Assembly (NCBI GenBank): GCA_963169195.1 | Contig: CAUJDN010000024.1 | Span: 1-37,772 of the forward strand | Direction of reading: 5' to 3' | Source: Acidobacteriota bacterium | GTDB taxonomy: Bacteria > Acidobacteriota > Vicinamibacteria > Vicinamibacterales > UBA2999 | Length of the DNA stretch: 37,772 bases | Part shown: positions 26,637 to 34,472 of the stretch, piece after piece | Numbering within the stretch: the first letter of the stretch is position 1 | Layout of the letters: the number at the start of each line of letters is the position of its first letter | Notes under the pieces: generated by a model | What the model was told of the DNA's origin: nothing | Seen by the model: the letters and a program-made list of their open reading frames with translations, nothing else | The model's database searches: none | Position numbers and translations under genes: made by a program

Positions 26637-27623
26637 TCAGCCGAACAGCGCCGCACCCAGCCCCAGGTAGAACAGCAGTGTCGCCACATCGGTGCTCGCC
26701 AGCACCAGGGGCCCGGCGGCGATGCGGGGATCGGCCTTGAGCGCGCGGATGACCGTGGGCCAGAGCACGCCGAACAGGCAGGCGGTGACGATGGAGGCGG
26801 CGATGGCGCCGCCGATGACCGTCGCGCCGGACACATCCCTTCGCCACGCGATGACGACCATCGCCACCACCCCGCCACACGCCGCCCCGAGCAGGGCGGC
26901 CGTGCGCGCCTCCTTCCACAGCGCCGACACGATGCGCCGCGGCTTCAGCGAGTCGTCCGACAGCGTCTGCAGCGTCAGCGTGGCCGACTGCATGCTCACG
27001 CTCTCGGCCAGGGCCAGGACAATGGGGATGAACAGCGCCAGCACGACGATGTTGTCGAGCAGCACTTCGAACTGGGCGGCGATGAGCGCGCAGATGAGAC
27101 CGCCCGCGATGTTGGACAGCAGCCACGGGAAGCGGTCACGGAACGAGGTCCACGGGGTCCGCATCGCCGTGGCGTGCACGCCAAGCAGCTGGAAGATGTC
27201 GTCGTACGTGCGGCGTGCGAGGTCGATGACCTCGTGGGTGAACAGGCTGATGTCCACCACGCCGACCAGCTCGCCGTTGTCCTGGATCACCGGGAACGCC
27301 AGGAGCTTCCGCGTCGCGAAGTACTCGCTCGCGATGAGCACCGTCGCCCAGCTCGGGATGGCGACCACGTCGGTGATCATCACCTCGCTGACGCGCTGCT
27401 CGGGCAGCGCCGCCAGCAGGTGCCGCGCCGGCACGATGCCCACCAGCCGCCGCTCGTCGTCCACGACGTAGAAGTAGTGAATGTCCGAGGTGGTGATGCT
27501 GGCCCGCACGACCGGCAGCGCCTCGGCGATGGTCTGCGTCGCGACGAGGGTGACCGGGACGGGCCGCACGAGCGGAAGGATGGGGTCGTGGAGATTGGCG
27601 GCGGTCAGCGGCGCGGGACGCAT
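26637..27623 (-). CDS. Short MgtE-like divalent cation transporter
   Basis: A 328-aa inner-membrane protein with two CBS motifs (about 20-140; VVDDERRLVGIVPARHLLAA, VIQDNGELVGVVDISLF) followed by five hydrophobic helices (about 168-328) of the MgtE channel. LALAESVSMQSATLTLQTL aligns with the pore helix region of MgtE. The N-terminal superhelical MgtE_N domain is missing, so the protein is over 100 residues shorter than classic MgtE; the cytosolic magnesium sensor is reduced to the CBS pair. Mg2+ is the likely cargo, but Co2+ or others are possible. It converges on the pseudouridine synthase gene and diverges from the FnIII gene. Confidence 0.85.
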   Translation of the reverse strand: MRPAPLTAANLHDPILPLVRPVPVTLVATQTIAEALPVVRASITTSDIHYFYVVDDERRLVGIVPARHLLAALPEQRVSEVMITDVVAIPSWATVLIASEYFATRKLLAFPVIQDNGELVGVVDISLFTHEVIDLARRTYDDIFQLLGVHATAMRTPWTSFRDRFPWLLSNIAGGLICALIAAQFEVLLDNIVVLALFIPIVLALAESVSMQSATLTLQTLSDDSLKPRRIVSALWKEARTAALLGAACGGVVAMVVIAWRRDVSGATVIGGAIAASIVTACLFGVLWPTVIRALKADPRIAAGPLVLASTDVATLLFYLGLGAALFG

Positions 27624-27645
27624 GCTCCGTTATTCTGACGGAATA

Positions 27646-27673
27646 TTGCGGGGCCGCCACGTTCCTCTACAAT
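27646..27673 (+). promoter_or_regulatory. Promoter of the FnIII secreted protein gene
   Basis: TTGCGG (27646-27651), a 16-bp spacer and TACAAT (27668-27673). A transcript from here begins near 27680, which excludes the in-frame ATG at 27672 and supports ATG 27720, preceded by GGAAAGG. Confidence 0.6.
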
Positions 27674-27719
27674 GGAGCGGACCGTGCCCTCAGAAGTCCC
27701 TCGGAAAGGTCTGTCGAAG

Positions 27720-28883
27720 ATGAGCGTTCGTCGTGTGGTCGCCGCGTGTGCCGTTCCTCTGGCCGCGCTGGTGGGTGTCGTCGTCACCGCCCAGGGGGTG
27801 CCTCCAGCGGCCCCGTCCAGTCTCACCTATCTCGTCGACGGGTCCAACGTGTGGCTCAACTGGATCAGCAGCCCTGGTCTGGTCGAGGATCGGAACAACC
27901 CGAACGCCGGCTTCTACCGGCTCGAAGCCGCGGGCGCGCCCGGGGCACCGGCCTTCTTCACCTGGAACAGCTCGACGAACGTCAACCCGAACAAGATGCC
28001 GCACATGCTGGCCGCGGTCGGCCCCATCGGCGCGCCCGCGGGCAGCTACCACGTGCGCGTGCGTGGCATGAACGGCGCGACCGCAGGGCCGGCGTCCAAC
28101 GAGGTTGTCGTGCCAGTGACGGGTGGCTGCCAGGCGCCGGGCGCGCCGACGGACCTGACCGCAATCACTCGCGGCACCAGCGTGTTCCTGGCCTGGAACC
28201 CGGGGAACGGCGGACGGCCCACGTCGTACACGCTGCACGCGAGCTACACGTCTCAGGGCCCGGCCATCGCGGGATTCGGAACTACGACGCCCTACCTGAA
28301 CGTGGGGGGCGTGCCGACGGGCACCTACTACGTCCGCGTCTATGCCTCTACCGCGTGCGGGACCAGCGCGGCATCGAACGAGATCGTGGTCACCGCGCCG
28401 TCCGACTCCCCCGCCCGCACGCCCGATGCGGCGTCCGGCCGACTCCCGTGGTTCGACGTGCGCGGCATGGTCCAGCAGGCCAGCGCCGCGGCCGCGCCCC
28501 TGCTGAGTGGGCAGATCTCCTGCCCGCAGCGCCCCGGTTACCCGTGGCTCAACTACTTCATCCAGTCCCCCACGGCGCAGGAGGCCGAGATTCTCGAGCG
28601 CCAGAAGACGCAGCGCAATCCCTACATCGACGCCGTCGTCGCATACCTGCGCGGGTTGGACACGCGGTTCGGCTACAACGCCAAGCCCACGCGCGCGAAC
28701 GTCAACTCGATCATCGCGGGCGACGAGATCGCCTATCACTGGGGGAGCGACGCGCCCGAGGGCTCGCCGAACGTCTACCTGATCGACGTCCTGGGCGGCC
28801 ACTGCACGTTCCGCAACGAGAACCCGGACTTCCGTCCGTTCTCGGACGAGTACGGGCGCTGGACGGCGGCCGGGGCGTTCTGA
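27720..28883 (+). CDS. Secreted protein with fibronectin type III domains
   Basis: A 387-aa exported protein. An N-terminal signal peptide (MSVRRVVAACAVPLAALVGV..., cleavage near VTAQG) is followed by two FnIII-like domains: about 27-134 (PSSLTYLVDGSNVWLNWIS ... SNEVVVPV) and about 138-226 (GAPTDLTAITRGTSVFLAWN ... ASNEIVVTAP). A Ser/Pro/Ala linker leads to a C-terminal region of about 125 residues (PGYPWLNYFIQSPTAQEAEI ... FGYNAKPTRANVNSIIAGDE ... DVLGGHCTFRNENPDFRPFS) that I do not recognise. The C-terminal part has two cysteines and no visible catalytic motif. An extracellular or periplasmic adhesion or binding role is inference. Confidence 0.8.
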   Translation: MSVRRVVAACAVPLAALVGVVVTAQGVPPAAPSSLTYLVDGSNVWLNWISSPGLVEDRNNPNAGFYRLEAAGAPGAPAFFTWNSSTNVNPNKMPHMLAAVGPIGAPAGSYHVRVRGMNGATAGPASNEVVVPVTGGCQAPGAPTDLTAITRGTSVFLAWNPGNGGRPTSYTLHASYTSQGPAIAGFGTTTPYLNVGGVPTGTYYVRVYASTACGTSAASNEIVVTAPSDSPARTPDAASGRLPWFDVRGMVQQASAAAAPLLSGQISCPQRPGYPWLNYFIQSPTAQEAEILERQKTQRNPYIDAVVAYLRGLDTRFGYNAKPTRANVNSIIAGDEIAYHWGSDAPEGSPNVYLIDVLGGHCTFRNENPDFRPFSDEYGRWTAAGAF

Positions 28884-29003
28884 TCGCGACGGGAGTGTGA
28901 ACCACGCCGGGAGGGGGTTCGCAACCGGGGACCGCACGGGAGAGCATCGTGACGGGATCCGCCCTCCACGTGCCCTTTCGTGCCGTCGTGCTCGCGTGGA
29001 CCT

Positions 29004-29831
29004 CTACACGAAGAAGTCCGGGATCAGCTCGTCCTCGCGTACACCGGGGTGGCGGTACTTCGCAAAGTCCGTCACCCCGCTCTTCCTCAGTACGTCCTCG
29101 TCGATCAGGAACCGGCCCGTCAGCGACCGCGACGGCTGGCTGAACACCCAGTGGGCGGCGTCGGCCATGATGGCCGGTCGGCGCGATCGCTGGCGCGCCC
29201 CGGCGTCCATGATGAGGCCGATGGCCGCGGTGTCGATGGCGGTCCGCGGCCATAGCGCGTTGATCGCGATGCCCTCGGCGCGGAATTCCTCCGCCATCCC
29301 CAGCACGCACAGCGACATGCCGTACTTCGCCATGGTGTAGGCCAGGTGCGCGCCGAACCACGTCGGCGTCAGCGTGGAGTGCAGCGGCGGCGCGATGTTC
29401 AGCACGTGGGGATTGGCCGAGCGTCGGAGGTGCGGCAGGGCCTTCTGCGTGCACAGGAACGTGGCGCGCGCGTTCACCTGGTGCATCAGGTCGAAGCGCT
29501 TCATCGGCGTCTGTTCGGTGCGGGTGAGGCTGATCGCGGAGGCGTTGTTCACCAGGATGTCAATGCCGCCGAAGCGGGCCACGGCGGCGGCGACGGCCGC
29601 CTCCACGTGTGCCTCGTCGCGCACGTCCACGGCCACCGCCAGCGCTTCTCCACCGGCTGCGTCCACCTCCGCGGCCGCGGTATGAATCGTCCCGGGCAGC
29701 GTCGGATGCGGGGTGATGGTCTTGGCGGCAATCACCACCCGCGCGCCGTCGGCGGCGGCGCGAAGGGCGATGGCCTTGCCGATGCCCCGGCTGGCGCCCG
29801 TGATGAAGAGTGTCCGTCCCTTCAGCGTCAT
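29004..29831 (-). CDS. HSDL2-like short-chain dehydrogenase
   Basis: A 275-aa NAD(P)-dependent oxidoreductase of the SDR superfamily, close to HSDL2/SCP2-type members. TGASRGIGKAIALRAA (11-26) is the Rossmann nucleotide motif and NNASAIS is the conserved NNA segment. Y165-x3-K169 (AYTMAKYGMSLCVLGMAEEF) is the catalytic pair. VLNIAPPL has alanine where relatives I recall have serine (NISPPL), so catalytic competence may differ. GIAINALWPRTAIDTAA is family-typical. ATG 29831, preceded by GGGAGGATC, was chosen over an upstream in-frame start. The substrate is unknown; fatty-acid or steroid-like metabolism is the family expectation. Confidence 0.88.
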   Translation of the reverse strand: MTLKGRTLFITGASRGIGKAIALRAAADGARVVIAAKTITPHPTLPGTIHTAAAEVDAAGGEALAVAVDVRDEAHVEAAVAAAVARFGGIDILVNNASAISLTRTEQTPMKRFDLMHQVNARATFLCTQKALPHLRRSANPHVLNIAPPLHSTLTPTWFGAHLAYTMAKYGMSLCVLGMAEEFRAEGIAINALWPRTAIDTAAIGLIMDAGARQRSRRPAIMADAAHWVFSQPSRSLTGRFLIDEDVLRKSGVTDFAKYRHPGVREDELIPDFFV

Positions 29832-29933
29832 CGCGCCGATCCTCCCGTCAGGGTGTACAGCGAAAACGCCCGGCCCCCACATGGGAACCGGGCGTCTCGA
29901 GGTTCAGCCTGCTTCGACGAGTCGGACGGGCCT

Positions 29934-29977
29934 GCCGCGCCGAAGCTCATGCGCGAAGCGGGTGCGCGAAGGCGGGG
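29934..29977. repeat. Palindromic GC element abutting a stop codon
   Basis: GCCGCGCCGAAGC...GCGCGAAGGCGGGG ends directly against the stop codon (29978) of the zinc-ribbon gene. It shares CCGAAGC and GCGAAGGCGGG with the elements at 3669-3710 and 7510-7534, with internal GCGCGAAGCGGGTGCGCGAAG repetition. Confidence 0.6.
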
Positions 29978-30274
29978 CTACTCCACGTACGAGTAGCCGC
30001 AGTTGTCGCACACCCACATGCGACCCGCCTTGTACATGTTGTAGCCGCACTGCGGGCAGATGCGGTACTCGCGACCGTCCTTGTCGATGAGCTTCTTCTC
30101 GCTGTCCTTCTCGCCCTCGGCGAACGGATCCTTCGGCTCTTCCTTCTTCTCTGGCGGCTGGGGCTGCTGCGCCAGCGCGGGGACGACCGACAGGCCAAGG
30201 GCGCCCGCGAAGAGGGCGGAGCCACGGAGGAAGCTGCGACGATCGAGGCTCTTCCCGATTTCGTTCTCGAACAT
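29978..30274 (-). CDS. Tat-exported zinc-ribbon protein
   Basis: A 98-aa protein with a twin-arginine signal (DRRSFLRGSALFAGALGLSV ... ALAQ, residues 10-34), an acidic/lysine linker (PPEKKEEPKDPFAEGEKDSE), and a C-terminal rubredoxin-like knuckle pair CPQCGYNMYKAGRMWVCDNCG. The Tat signal suggests export of a prefolded, metal-loaded protein to the periplasm. Whether it binds Zn or Fe is not decidable. ATG 30274 has GGGAG ten bases upstream. The gene is preceded by an intrinsic terminator-like hairpin (30316-30358). It lies downstream of the sdh cluster, which may be coincidence. Confidence 0.8.
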   Translation of the reverse strand: MFENEIGKSLDRRSFLRGSALFAGALGLSVVPALAQQPQPPEKKEEPKDPFAEGEKDSEKKLIDKDGREYRICPQCGYNMYKAGRMWVCDNCGYSYVE

Positions 30275-30315
30275 GGACGCTGTTCTCCCTTTTACGAGTG
30301 CCGGTGGGGGCCGCG

Positions 30316-30358
30316 AAAAAGCCGGGTGAGGCGCTGCGACTGGAGACGCCCCACCCGG
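30316..30358 (-). terminator. Intrinsic terminator / attenuator before zinc-ribbon gene
   Basis: On the minus strand a 12-bp stem (30358-30347 with 30333-30322, one G-U pair) and a 13-nt loop are followed by CTTTTT (30321-30316). It is the only classical intrinsic terminator I see in the window. It lies 120 bp past the TPR gene stop and 42 bp before the zinc-ribbon ATG, so it ends the sdh transcript or attenuates the next gene. Confidence 0.8.
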
Positions 30359-30369
30359 TGCTTCCCCTC

Positions 30370-30408
30370 TGTCGTTGTTGAAAAGAATACGACAGACGGC
30401 TTTCCGTC
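30370..30408 (-). other. Two small hairpins upstream of the terminator
   Basis: TGTCGT-N13-ACGACA (30370-30394) and GACGG-CTTT-CCGTC (30395-30408) are adjacent perfect stems. They sit just upstream, in the minus-strand transcript, of the 12-bp terminator stem, and together make a three-stem leader. Confidence 0.45.
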
Positions 30409-30477
30409 GATTGTAATCCTTTGTCATCCCGGGTGCCACCCCAGCCTTACGGTTTCCCGGCAGACGCGGTTCGCCGC

Positions 30478-30984
30478 CTACTCGAGCATCAGCGGCACGG
30501 CACGCTCGTGCTCCATGGCCGCCAGTTCGGGGTGGGCATTGAGCACGCGCGCGCAGGCGTTCCACCGGAGGCGCGCCTCGTCGTTCCCCTGTGGCCGGAG
30601 ACTCTCGGCCAGCTCGTAGAGCTCCATGGCCTCGCGGAGCCAGTCGCCGGAGGAAAACGCCCGCCCGGGGCCGCCTCGTTCCAGCAGGGCCCGGCCACGT
30701 CGCTCGGCGACGAGCCCGCCGAAGTAGGCGCGCTCGTAGGGGGTGAGCAGGTGCGCGGCCAGCTCCTGCGCGCGCGAGACCAGGTGCCCGTCGCTGTGGG
30801 GAAACCGGTCGGTCAGCGCCAGCAGCAGGATCACCACGGCCTCGCGATTGGCGGGGTCGGCCGCCAGGATGTCCTCGCAGATGCTCTCGGCCTGCTCCGG
30901 CTCGTTCAGGAGCCGGTAGCGCTCGGCCTTGGCCAGCGCGGCGGGGATGGCGTCGTTCGACAGCGGCTTCAACGGATACATCAT
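30478..30984 (-). CDS. TPR-like helical protein in sdh operon
   Basis: A 168-aa soluble protein without cysteine clusters or membrane helices, other than ordinary helices. KAERYRLLNEPEQAESICEDILAADPANREAVVILLLALTDRF is a tetratricopeptide-type helix pair, and ERAYFGGLVAERRGRALLERG and WLREAMELYELAESLRPQGND give further repeats. It starts nine bases after the sdhB stop, so it is co-transcribed with the succinate dehydrogenase genes. A chaperone or assembly role for Sdh would fit the position but is inference only. Confidence 0.75.
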   Translation of the reverse strand: MMYPLKPLSNDAIPAALAKAERYRLLNEPEQAESICEDILAADPANREAVVILLLALTDRFPHSDGHLVSRAQELAAHLLTPYERAYFGGLVAERRGRALLERGGPGRAFSSGDWLREAMELYELAESLRPQGNDEARLRWNACARVLNAHPELAAMEHERAVPLMLE

Positions 30985-30993
30985 CGCCCCCTC

Positions 30994-31734
30994 CTACCTG
31001 AACATGCGCAGCAGGCGCGTCACCGGGTCGTAGAACCGATCGACCACACGCTCCTTGAGCGGGATGATCGCGTTGTCGGTGATGTGGATGTGCTCCGGGC
31101 ACACGCTCGTGCAGCACTTCGTGATGTTGCAGTAGCCGATGCCCTGCGCGTCCTTCAGGTCGCCCAGGCGCTCGGCCGTGTCGAGCGGGTGCATCTCGAG
31201 CGCGGCGGCATAGGTGAAGAACCGCGGGCCGATGAACTCGTCGTGCTTGTCGTGGTCGCGCAGGACGTGGCAGACGTCCTGGCACAGGAAGCACTCGATG
31301 CACGTGCGGAACTCCTGGACGCGGTCGGCGTCGCGCTGCGCCATCCGCCACGTGCCGTCCGGGGCGTCGGGCCGGCGCGGCTGGAAGCGCTGGATGCCCT
31401 GCTTCACGCGGAAGTTCCAGGACACGTCCGTGACCAGATCCTTGATGAGCGGAAACGTGCGCATCGGCTCCACGGTCACCGGCTGGGTGAGGTCCAGCGT
31501 GTTCAGGCGGCTCATGCACATCAGCCGCGGGCGGCCGTTGATCTCCGCGGAGCACGATCCGCACTTGCCCGCCTTGCAGTTCCAGCGGCACGCCAGGTCC
31601 GGCGCCTGCTCGGCCTGGATCTGGTGGACGGCGTCGAGCACCACCATGCCCTCCGAGACCTCGGTGCGATAGTCCGTGAACCCGCCGGTCTCACCGGGCT
31701 GGCTGCGCCAGATTCGAAACGTCGCCTGCGACAT
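30994..31734 (-). CDS. sdhB: Succinate dehydrogenase iron-sulfur subunit
   Basis: A 246-aa electron-transfer subunit linking flavoprotein SdhA to the membrane anchor. The [2Fe-2S] ligands are C53-x4-C58-x2-C61-x11-C73. The [4Fe-4S]/[3Fe-4S] ligands lie in C145-x2-C148-x2-C151-x3-C155 (CIECFLCQDVCH) and C202 ... C207-C208-x3-C212 (YCNITKCCTSVCPEHIHITD). The plant-type ferredoxin fold precedes the helical domain, as in the family. It is separated from sdhA by a 116-bp repeat-filled gap. The sequence style fits the Sdh1 branch, not the E. coli enzyme. Confidence 0.94.
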   Translation of the reverse strand: MSQATFRIWRSQPGETGGFTDYRTEVSEGMVVLDAVHQIQAEQAPDLACRWNCKAGKCGSCSAEINGRPRLMCMSRLNTLDLTQPVTVEPMRTFPLIKDLVTDVSWNFRVKQGIQRFQPRRPDAPDGTWRMAQRDADRVQEFRTCIECFLCQDVCHVLRDHDKHDEFIGPRFFTYAAALEMHPLDTAERLGDLKDAQGIGYCNITKCCTSVCPEHIHITDNAIIPLKERVVDRFYDPVTRLLRMFR

Positions 31735-31760
31735 TCGATTTCCTCACGCTATGCGAAACG

Positions 31761-31845
31761 AAACCACGAAGGCACGAAGAACACGAAGGAAACTCACGAA
31801 AGAACACGACCATCACGGGACGAACCTGAGAACCCCAGAACCCAC
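31761..31845. repeat. CACGAAG and GAACCCCA arrays between sdhA and sdhB
   Basis: Degenerate CACGAAGG/CACGAAGAA units (31761-31809) are followed by three 8-bp units GAACCTGA, GAACCCCA, GAACCCAC (31822-31845), ending five bases before the sdhA stop codon. The first type resembles a CACGAAG repeat common in intergenic DNA of environmental bacteria. Confidence 0.7.
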
Positions 31846-31850
31846 GTTCG

Positions 31851-33668
31851 TCACTGCTTCTGCTCCTCGATCACCTGCTGCAGCTCCGCCGGCATCTCCG
31901 GGATCGGCACGCGCGCCACCTGCATCGTCCCGTCCGCGGCGCGGCGGGCGACGATGTTGACCCCACCGAACGCGGCCACCTTGTCGGGACAATCCTCACG
32001 GAAGTGGCCGCCGCGGCTCTCCTTCCGCTCGATGGCCGAGCGCGTGATGGCCTCGGACACGTCCAGGAGATTCCGCAGGTCCAGGCACATGTGCCAGCCC
32101 GCGTGGTACTCGCGGTGGCCCTCCACGCCGGCGCGCGCCGCGCGCGCCCGGAACGCGGCGAGCTTCTCCAGGGCCTCCAGCATCTCGGCCTCCGTCCGGA
32201 CAATGCCCACCAGGGCCTGCATGGCGTCCTGCAGCTCATGCTGCACCCTGTACGGGTTCTCGCCCGCGCCGCCCCGCTCGAAGGGCTCGAGCGAGGCCTT
32301 CATCGCGCGTGCGATTGCGCCCTCGTCCAGGCGCACGGATCCGCGCTGGCGCGCGCTGGCCGCGGCGAACTCGCCGGCGCGCTTCCCGAAGACGACGAGG
32401 TCCGAGAGCGAGTTGCCGCCCAGGCGGTTCGCGCCGTTGATGCCGGCGGCGCACTCCCCGGCCGCGAACAGCCCGGCAATGGTGGACTCCTGCGAGTCGG
32501 CATTCACGCGGATGCCGCCCATGATGTAGTGCGTGGTCGGCCCCACCTCCATGGGTTCCTTCGTGATGTCGAGGTCCGCCAGCTCCTTGAACTGGTGGTA
32601 CATGCTCGGCAGCTTCCGCTTGATGTGCGCCTCGGCGTCCGGCAGCTTCTCCTTGATCCACGCGATGTCCAGGAACACACCGCCGTGCGGGCTGCCCCGC
32701 CCGGCTTTGACCTCGCGGTTGATGCAGCGCGCCACGTGGTCGCGCGTGAGGAGCTCCGGCGGACGCCGCGCGTGCTTGTCGCCCTGCGTGTAACGCCAGC
32801 CTTCTTCCGGATCCGACGCCGTCTGCGGCTTGTAGTTGTCGGGGATGTCGTCGAACATGAACCGGCGGCCCTCGCTGTTCCGCAGCACGCCGCCCTCCCC
32901 GCGGACGCCTTCCGTCACCAGAATGCCCCGCACGCTCGGGGGCCACACCATGCCCGTCGGGTGAAACTGCACGAACTCCATGTCGATGAGCTCGGCGCCC
33001 GCCCGGTACGCCAGCGCATGCCCGTCGCCGGTCCCCTCCCACGAGTTGCTCGTGATCTTGTACGCACGGCCGATACCGCCGGTGGCCAGCACGACGGCCT
33101 TCGCCGCGAACGAGTGGAATCGCCCGCGCTCCCGGTCGTACGCCAGCACCCCGGCCGCCCGGCCGTCGTCCAGGAGCAGCTCGATGACGGTGTGCTCCAT
33201 GTGGACGGTGATCCCCAGGTGGATGGCATGATCCTGGAGCGTGCGGATCAGCTCCAGGCCCGTGCGGTCGCCGACGTGAGCCAGCCGCGGATAGCGGTGC
33301 CCGCCGAAATTGCGTTGCAGGATGCGACCGTCGGGCGTGCGATCGAAGACCGCGCCGTACGCCTCGAGTTCCCGCACGCGGTCGGGCGCCTCCTTCGCAT
33401 GAATCTCGGCCATGCGCCAGTTGTTCACGTACTGCCCGCCGCGCATGGTGTCGGCGAAGTGCACCGTCCAGTCGTCCCGATCGTCCACGTTGGCCAGCGC
33501 CGCGGCCATCCCGCCCTCGGCCATCACCGTGTGCGCCTTGCCGAGCAGCGACTTGCAGATGAGGCCCACCGAGACGCCGGACTGCGCCGCCTCGATGGCG
33601 GCGCGCAGGCCGGCTCCGCCGGCTCCGACGATGAGCACGTCGTAGGCGTATGCGTGCGCGGCGGGCAT
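31851..33668 (-). CDS. sdhA: Succinate dehydrogenase flavoprotein subunit
   Basis: A 605-aa catalytic subunit oxidising succinate to fumarate. The FAD-binding VGAGGAGLRAAIEAA lies at 14-28, and H46 in LLGKAHTVMAEGG is the covalent flavin histidine. Active-site segments are QFHPTGMVWPPSVRGILVTEGVRGEGG and GPTTHYIMGGIRVNADSQ; CAAGINGANRLGGNSLSDLVVFGKRAG binds FAD. It starts on the base after the sdhC stop. The Lys/Gln-rich end (IEEQKQ) is normal. It closely resembles actinobacterial Sdh1 flavoproteins in motif wording (recall, not alignment). Confidence 0.96.
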   Translation of the reverse strand: MPAAHAYAYDVLIVGAGGAGLRAAIEAAQSGVSVGLICKSLLGKAHTVMAEGGMAAALANVDDRDDWTVHFADTMRGGQYVNNWRMAEIHAKEAPDRVRELEAYGAVFDRTPDGRILQRNFGGHRYPRLAHVGDRTGLELIRTLQDHAIHLGITVHMEHTVIELLLDDGRAAGVLAYDRERGRFHSFAAKAVVLATGGIGRAYKITSNSWEGTGDGHALAYRAGAELIDMEFVQFHPTGMVWPPSVRGILVTEGVRGEGGVLRNSEGRRFMFDDIPDNYKPQTASDPEEGWRYTQGDKHARRPPELLTRDHVARCINREVKAGRGSPHGGVFLDIAWIKEKLPDAEAHIKRKLPSMYHQFKELADLDITKEPMEVGPTTHYIMGGIRVNADSQESTIAGLFAAGECAAGINGANRLGGNSLSDLVVFGKRAGEFAAASARQRGSVRLDEGAIARAMKASLEPFERGGAGENPYRVQHELQDAMQALVGIVRTEAEMLEALEKLAAFRARAARAGVEGHREYHAGWHMCLDLRNLLDVSEAITRSAIERKESRGGHFREDCPDKVAAFGGVNIVARRAADGTMQVARVPIPEMPAELQQVIEEQKQ

Positions 33669-34472
33669 CTACAGGAACCTCGGATCGCTGAGCACCCCCA
33701 TGGAACAGAGGCGGATGTAGAGGTCGGACGACATGACGCTGAAGAGGCTGAGCCAGGCAAAGAGCCGGTGCCGCCCGTTCAGCCCGGAGACGCAGGCGTA
33801 GGCCATGTCGCACGCCGGCGACTTCGACACCTCGTCCAGACGCCCGCCCACGACGTGCCGCAGGACGTGGCAACCCCAGGTGTAGCTGGCCAGCAGCCCC
33901 ACGTTCAGCCCGAGGACGAGCGTCCCCAGACCGATGCCGAACTCGCGAGCGCCGGTGGCCGGGTCCGTGAACCACAGCGCCAGCCAGACGTCGTAGCTGA
34001 GAAACGCGATGAAGACGATGGCCACCCACATGAAGAAGCGGTGGACGTTCTGGAGGATGAGGGGGAACGCATGCTCGCCCCGATAGCTCCTGCGGGGCTC
34101 GCCTACACTGCACGACGGCGGGTCCGCCCAGAACGCCTTGTAGTAGGCGCCACGGTAGTAGTAGCAGGTGAAACGAAAGAGGCCGGGAAACGGCAGGATG
34201 AGCAGCGCCGGCGAGAACGGCAGCCAGCCGGGCCACGCGGAAGGCTTCGGGCCGAACCAGGCGTGCGGCGAGTCGCCGAAGATCTCCGGCGAGTAGAACG
34301 GCGAGAGGTACGGGCCGTACGTGTAGTGCTCGCCCTGGAAAGCCGCCCAGGTCGCATACCCGACGAACGCCGACAGACCGGCGAACACCGCGAGAGGCGC
34401 CGTCCACCAGGCATCACGACGCGTCGTGGTGCCAAAGCCTCGGTGGACCGAAGTGACCGGAATGACCTGCAT
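33669..34472 (-). CDS. sdhC: Sdh1-type succinate dehydrogenase membrane anchor
   Basis: A 267-aa membrane protein with about five hydrophobic segments, replacing the separate SdhC/SdhD anchors. FPGLFRFTCYYYRGAYYKAF and PPSCSV closely recall mycobacterial Rv0249c, the anchor of Sdh1. Candidate metal ligands are C103, C121, H144, C201-H202 (YTWGCHVLRHVVGG) and H206. For a mycobacterial Sdh1 a membrane-embedded Rieske-type cluster has been described, as I recall; whether these residues hold one here is inference. It is first in the operon sdhC-A-B-TPR. The upstream 301-bp gap carries inverted CGCAGATGA repeats but no promoter that I can defend. Confidence 0.88.
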   Translation of the reverse strand: MQVIPVTSVHRGFGTTTRRDAWWTAPLAVFAGLSAFVGYATWAAFQGEHYTYGPYLSPFYSPEIFGDSPHAWFGPKPSAWPGWLPFSPALLILPFPGLFRFTCYYYRGAYYKAFWADPPSCSVGEPRRSYRGEHAFPLILQNVHRFFMWVAIVFIAFLSYDVWLALWFTDPATGAREFGIGLGTLVLGLNVGLLASYTWGCHVLRHVVGGRLDEVSKSPACDMAYACVSGLNGRHRLFAWLSLFSVMSSDLYIRLCSMGVLSDPRFL

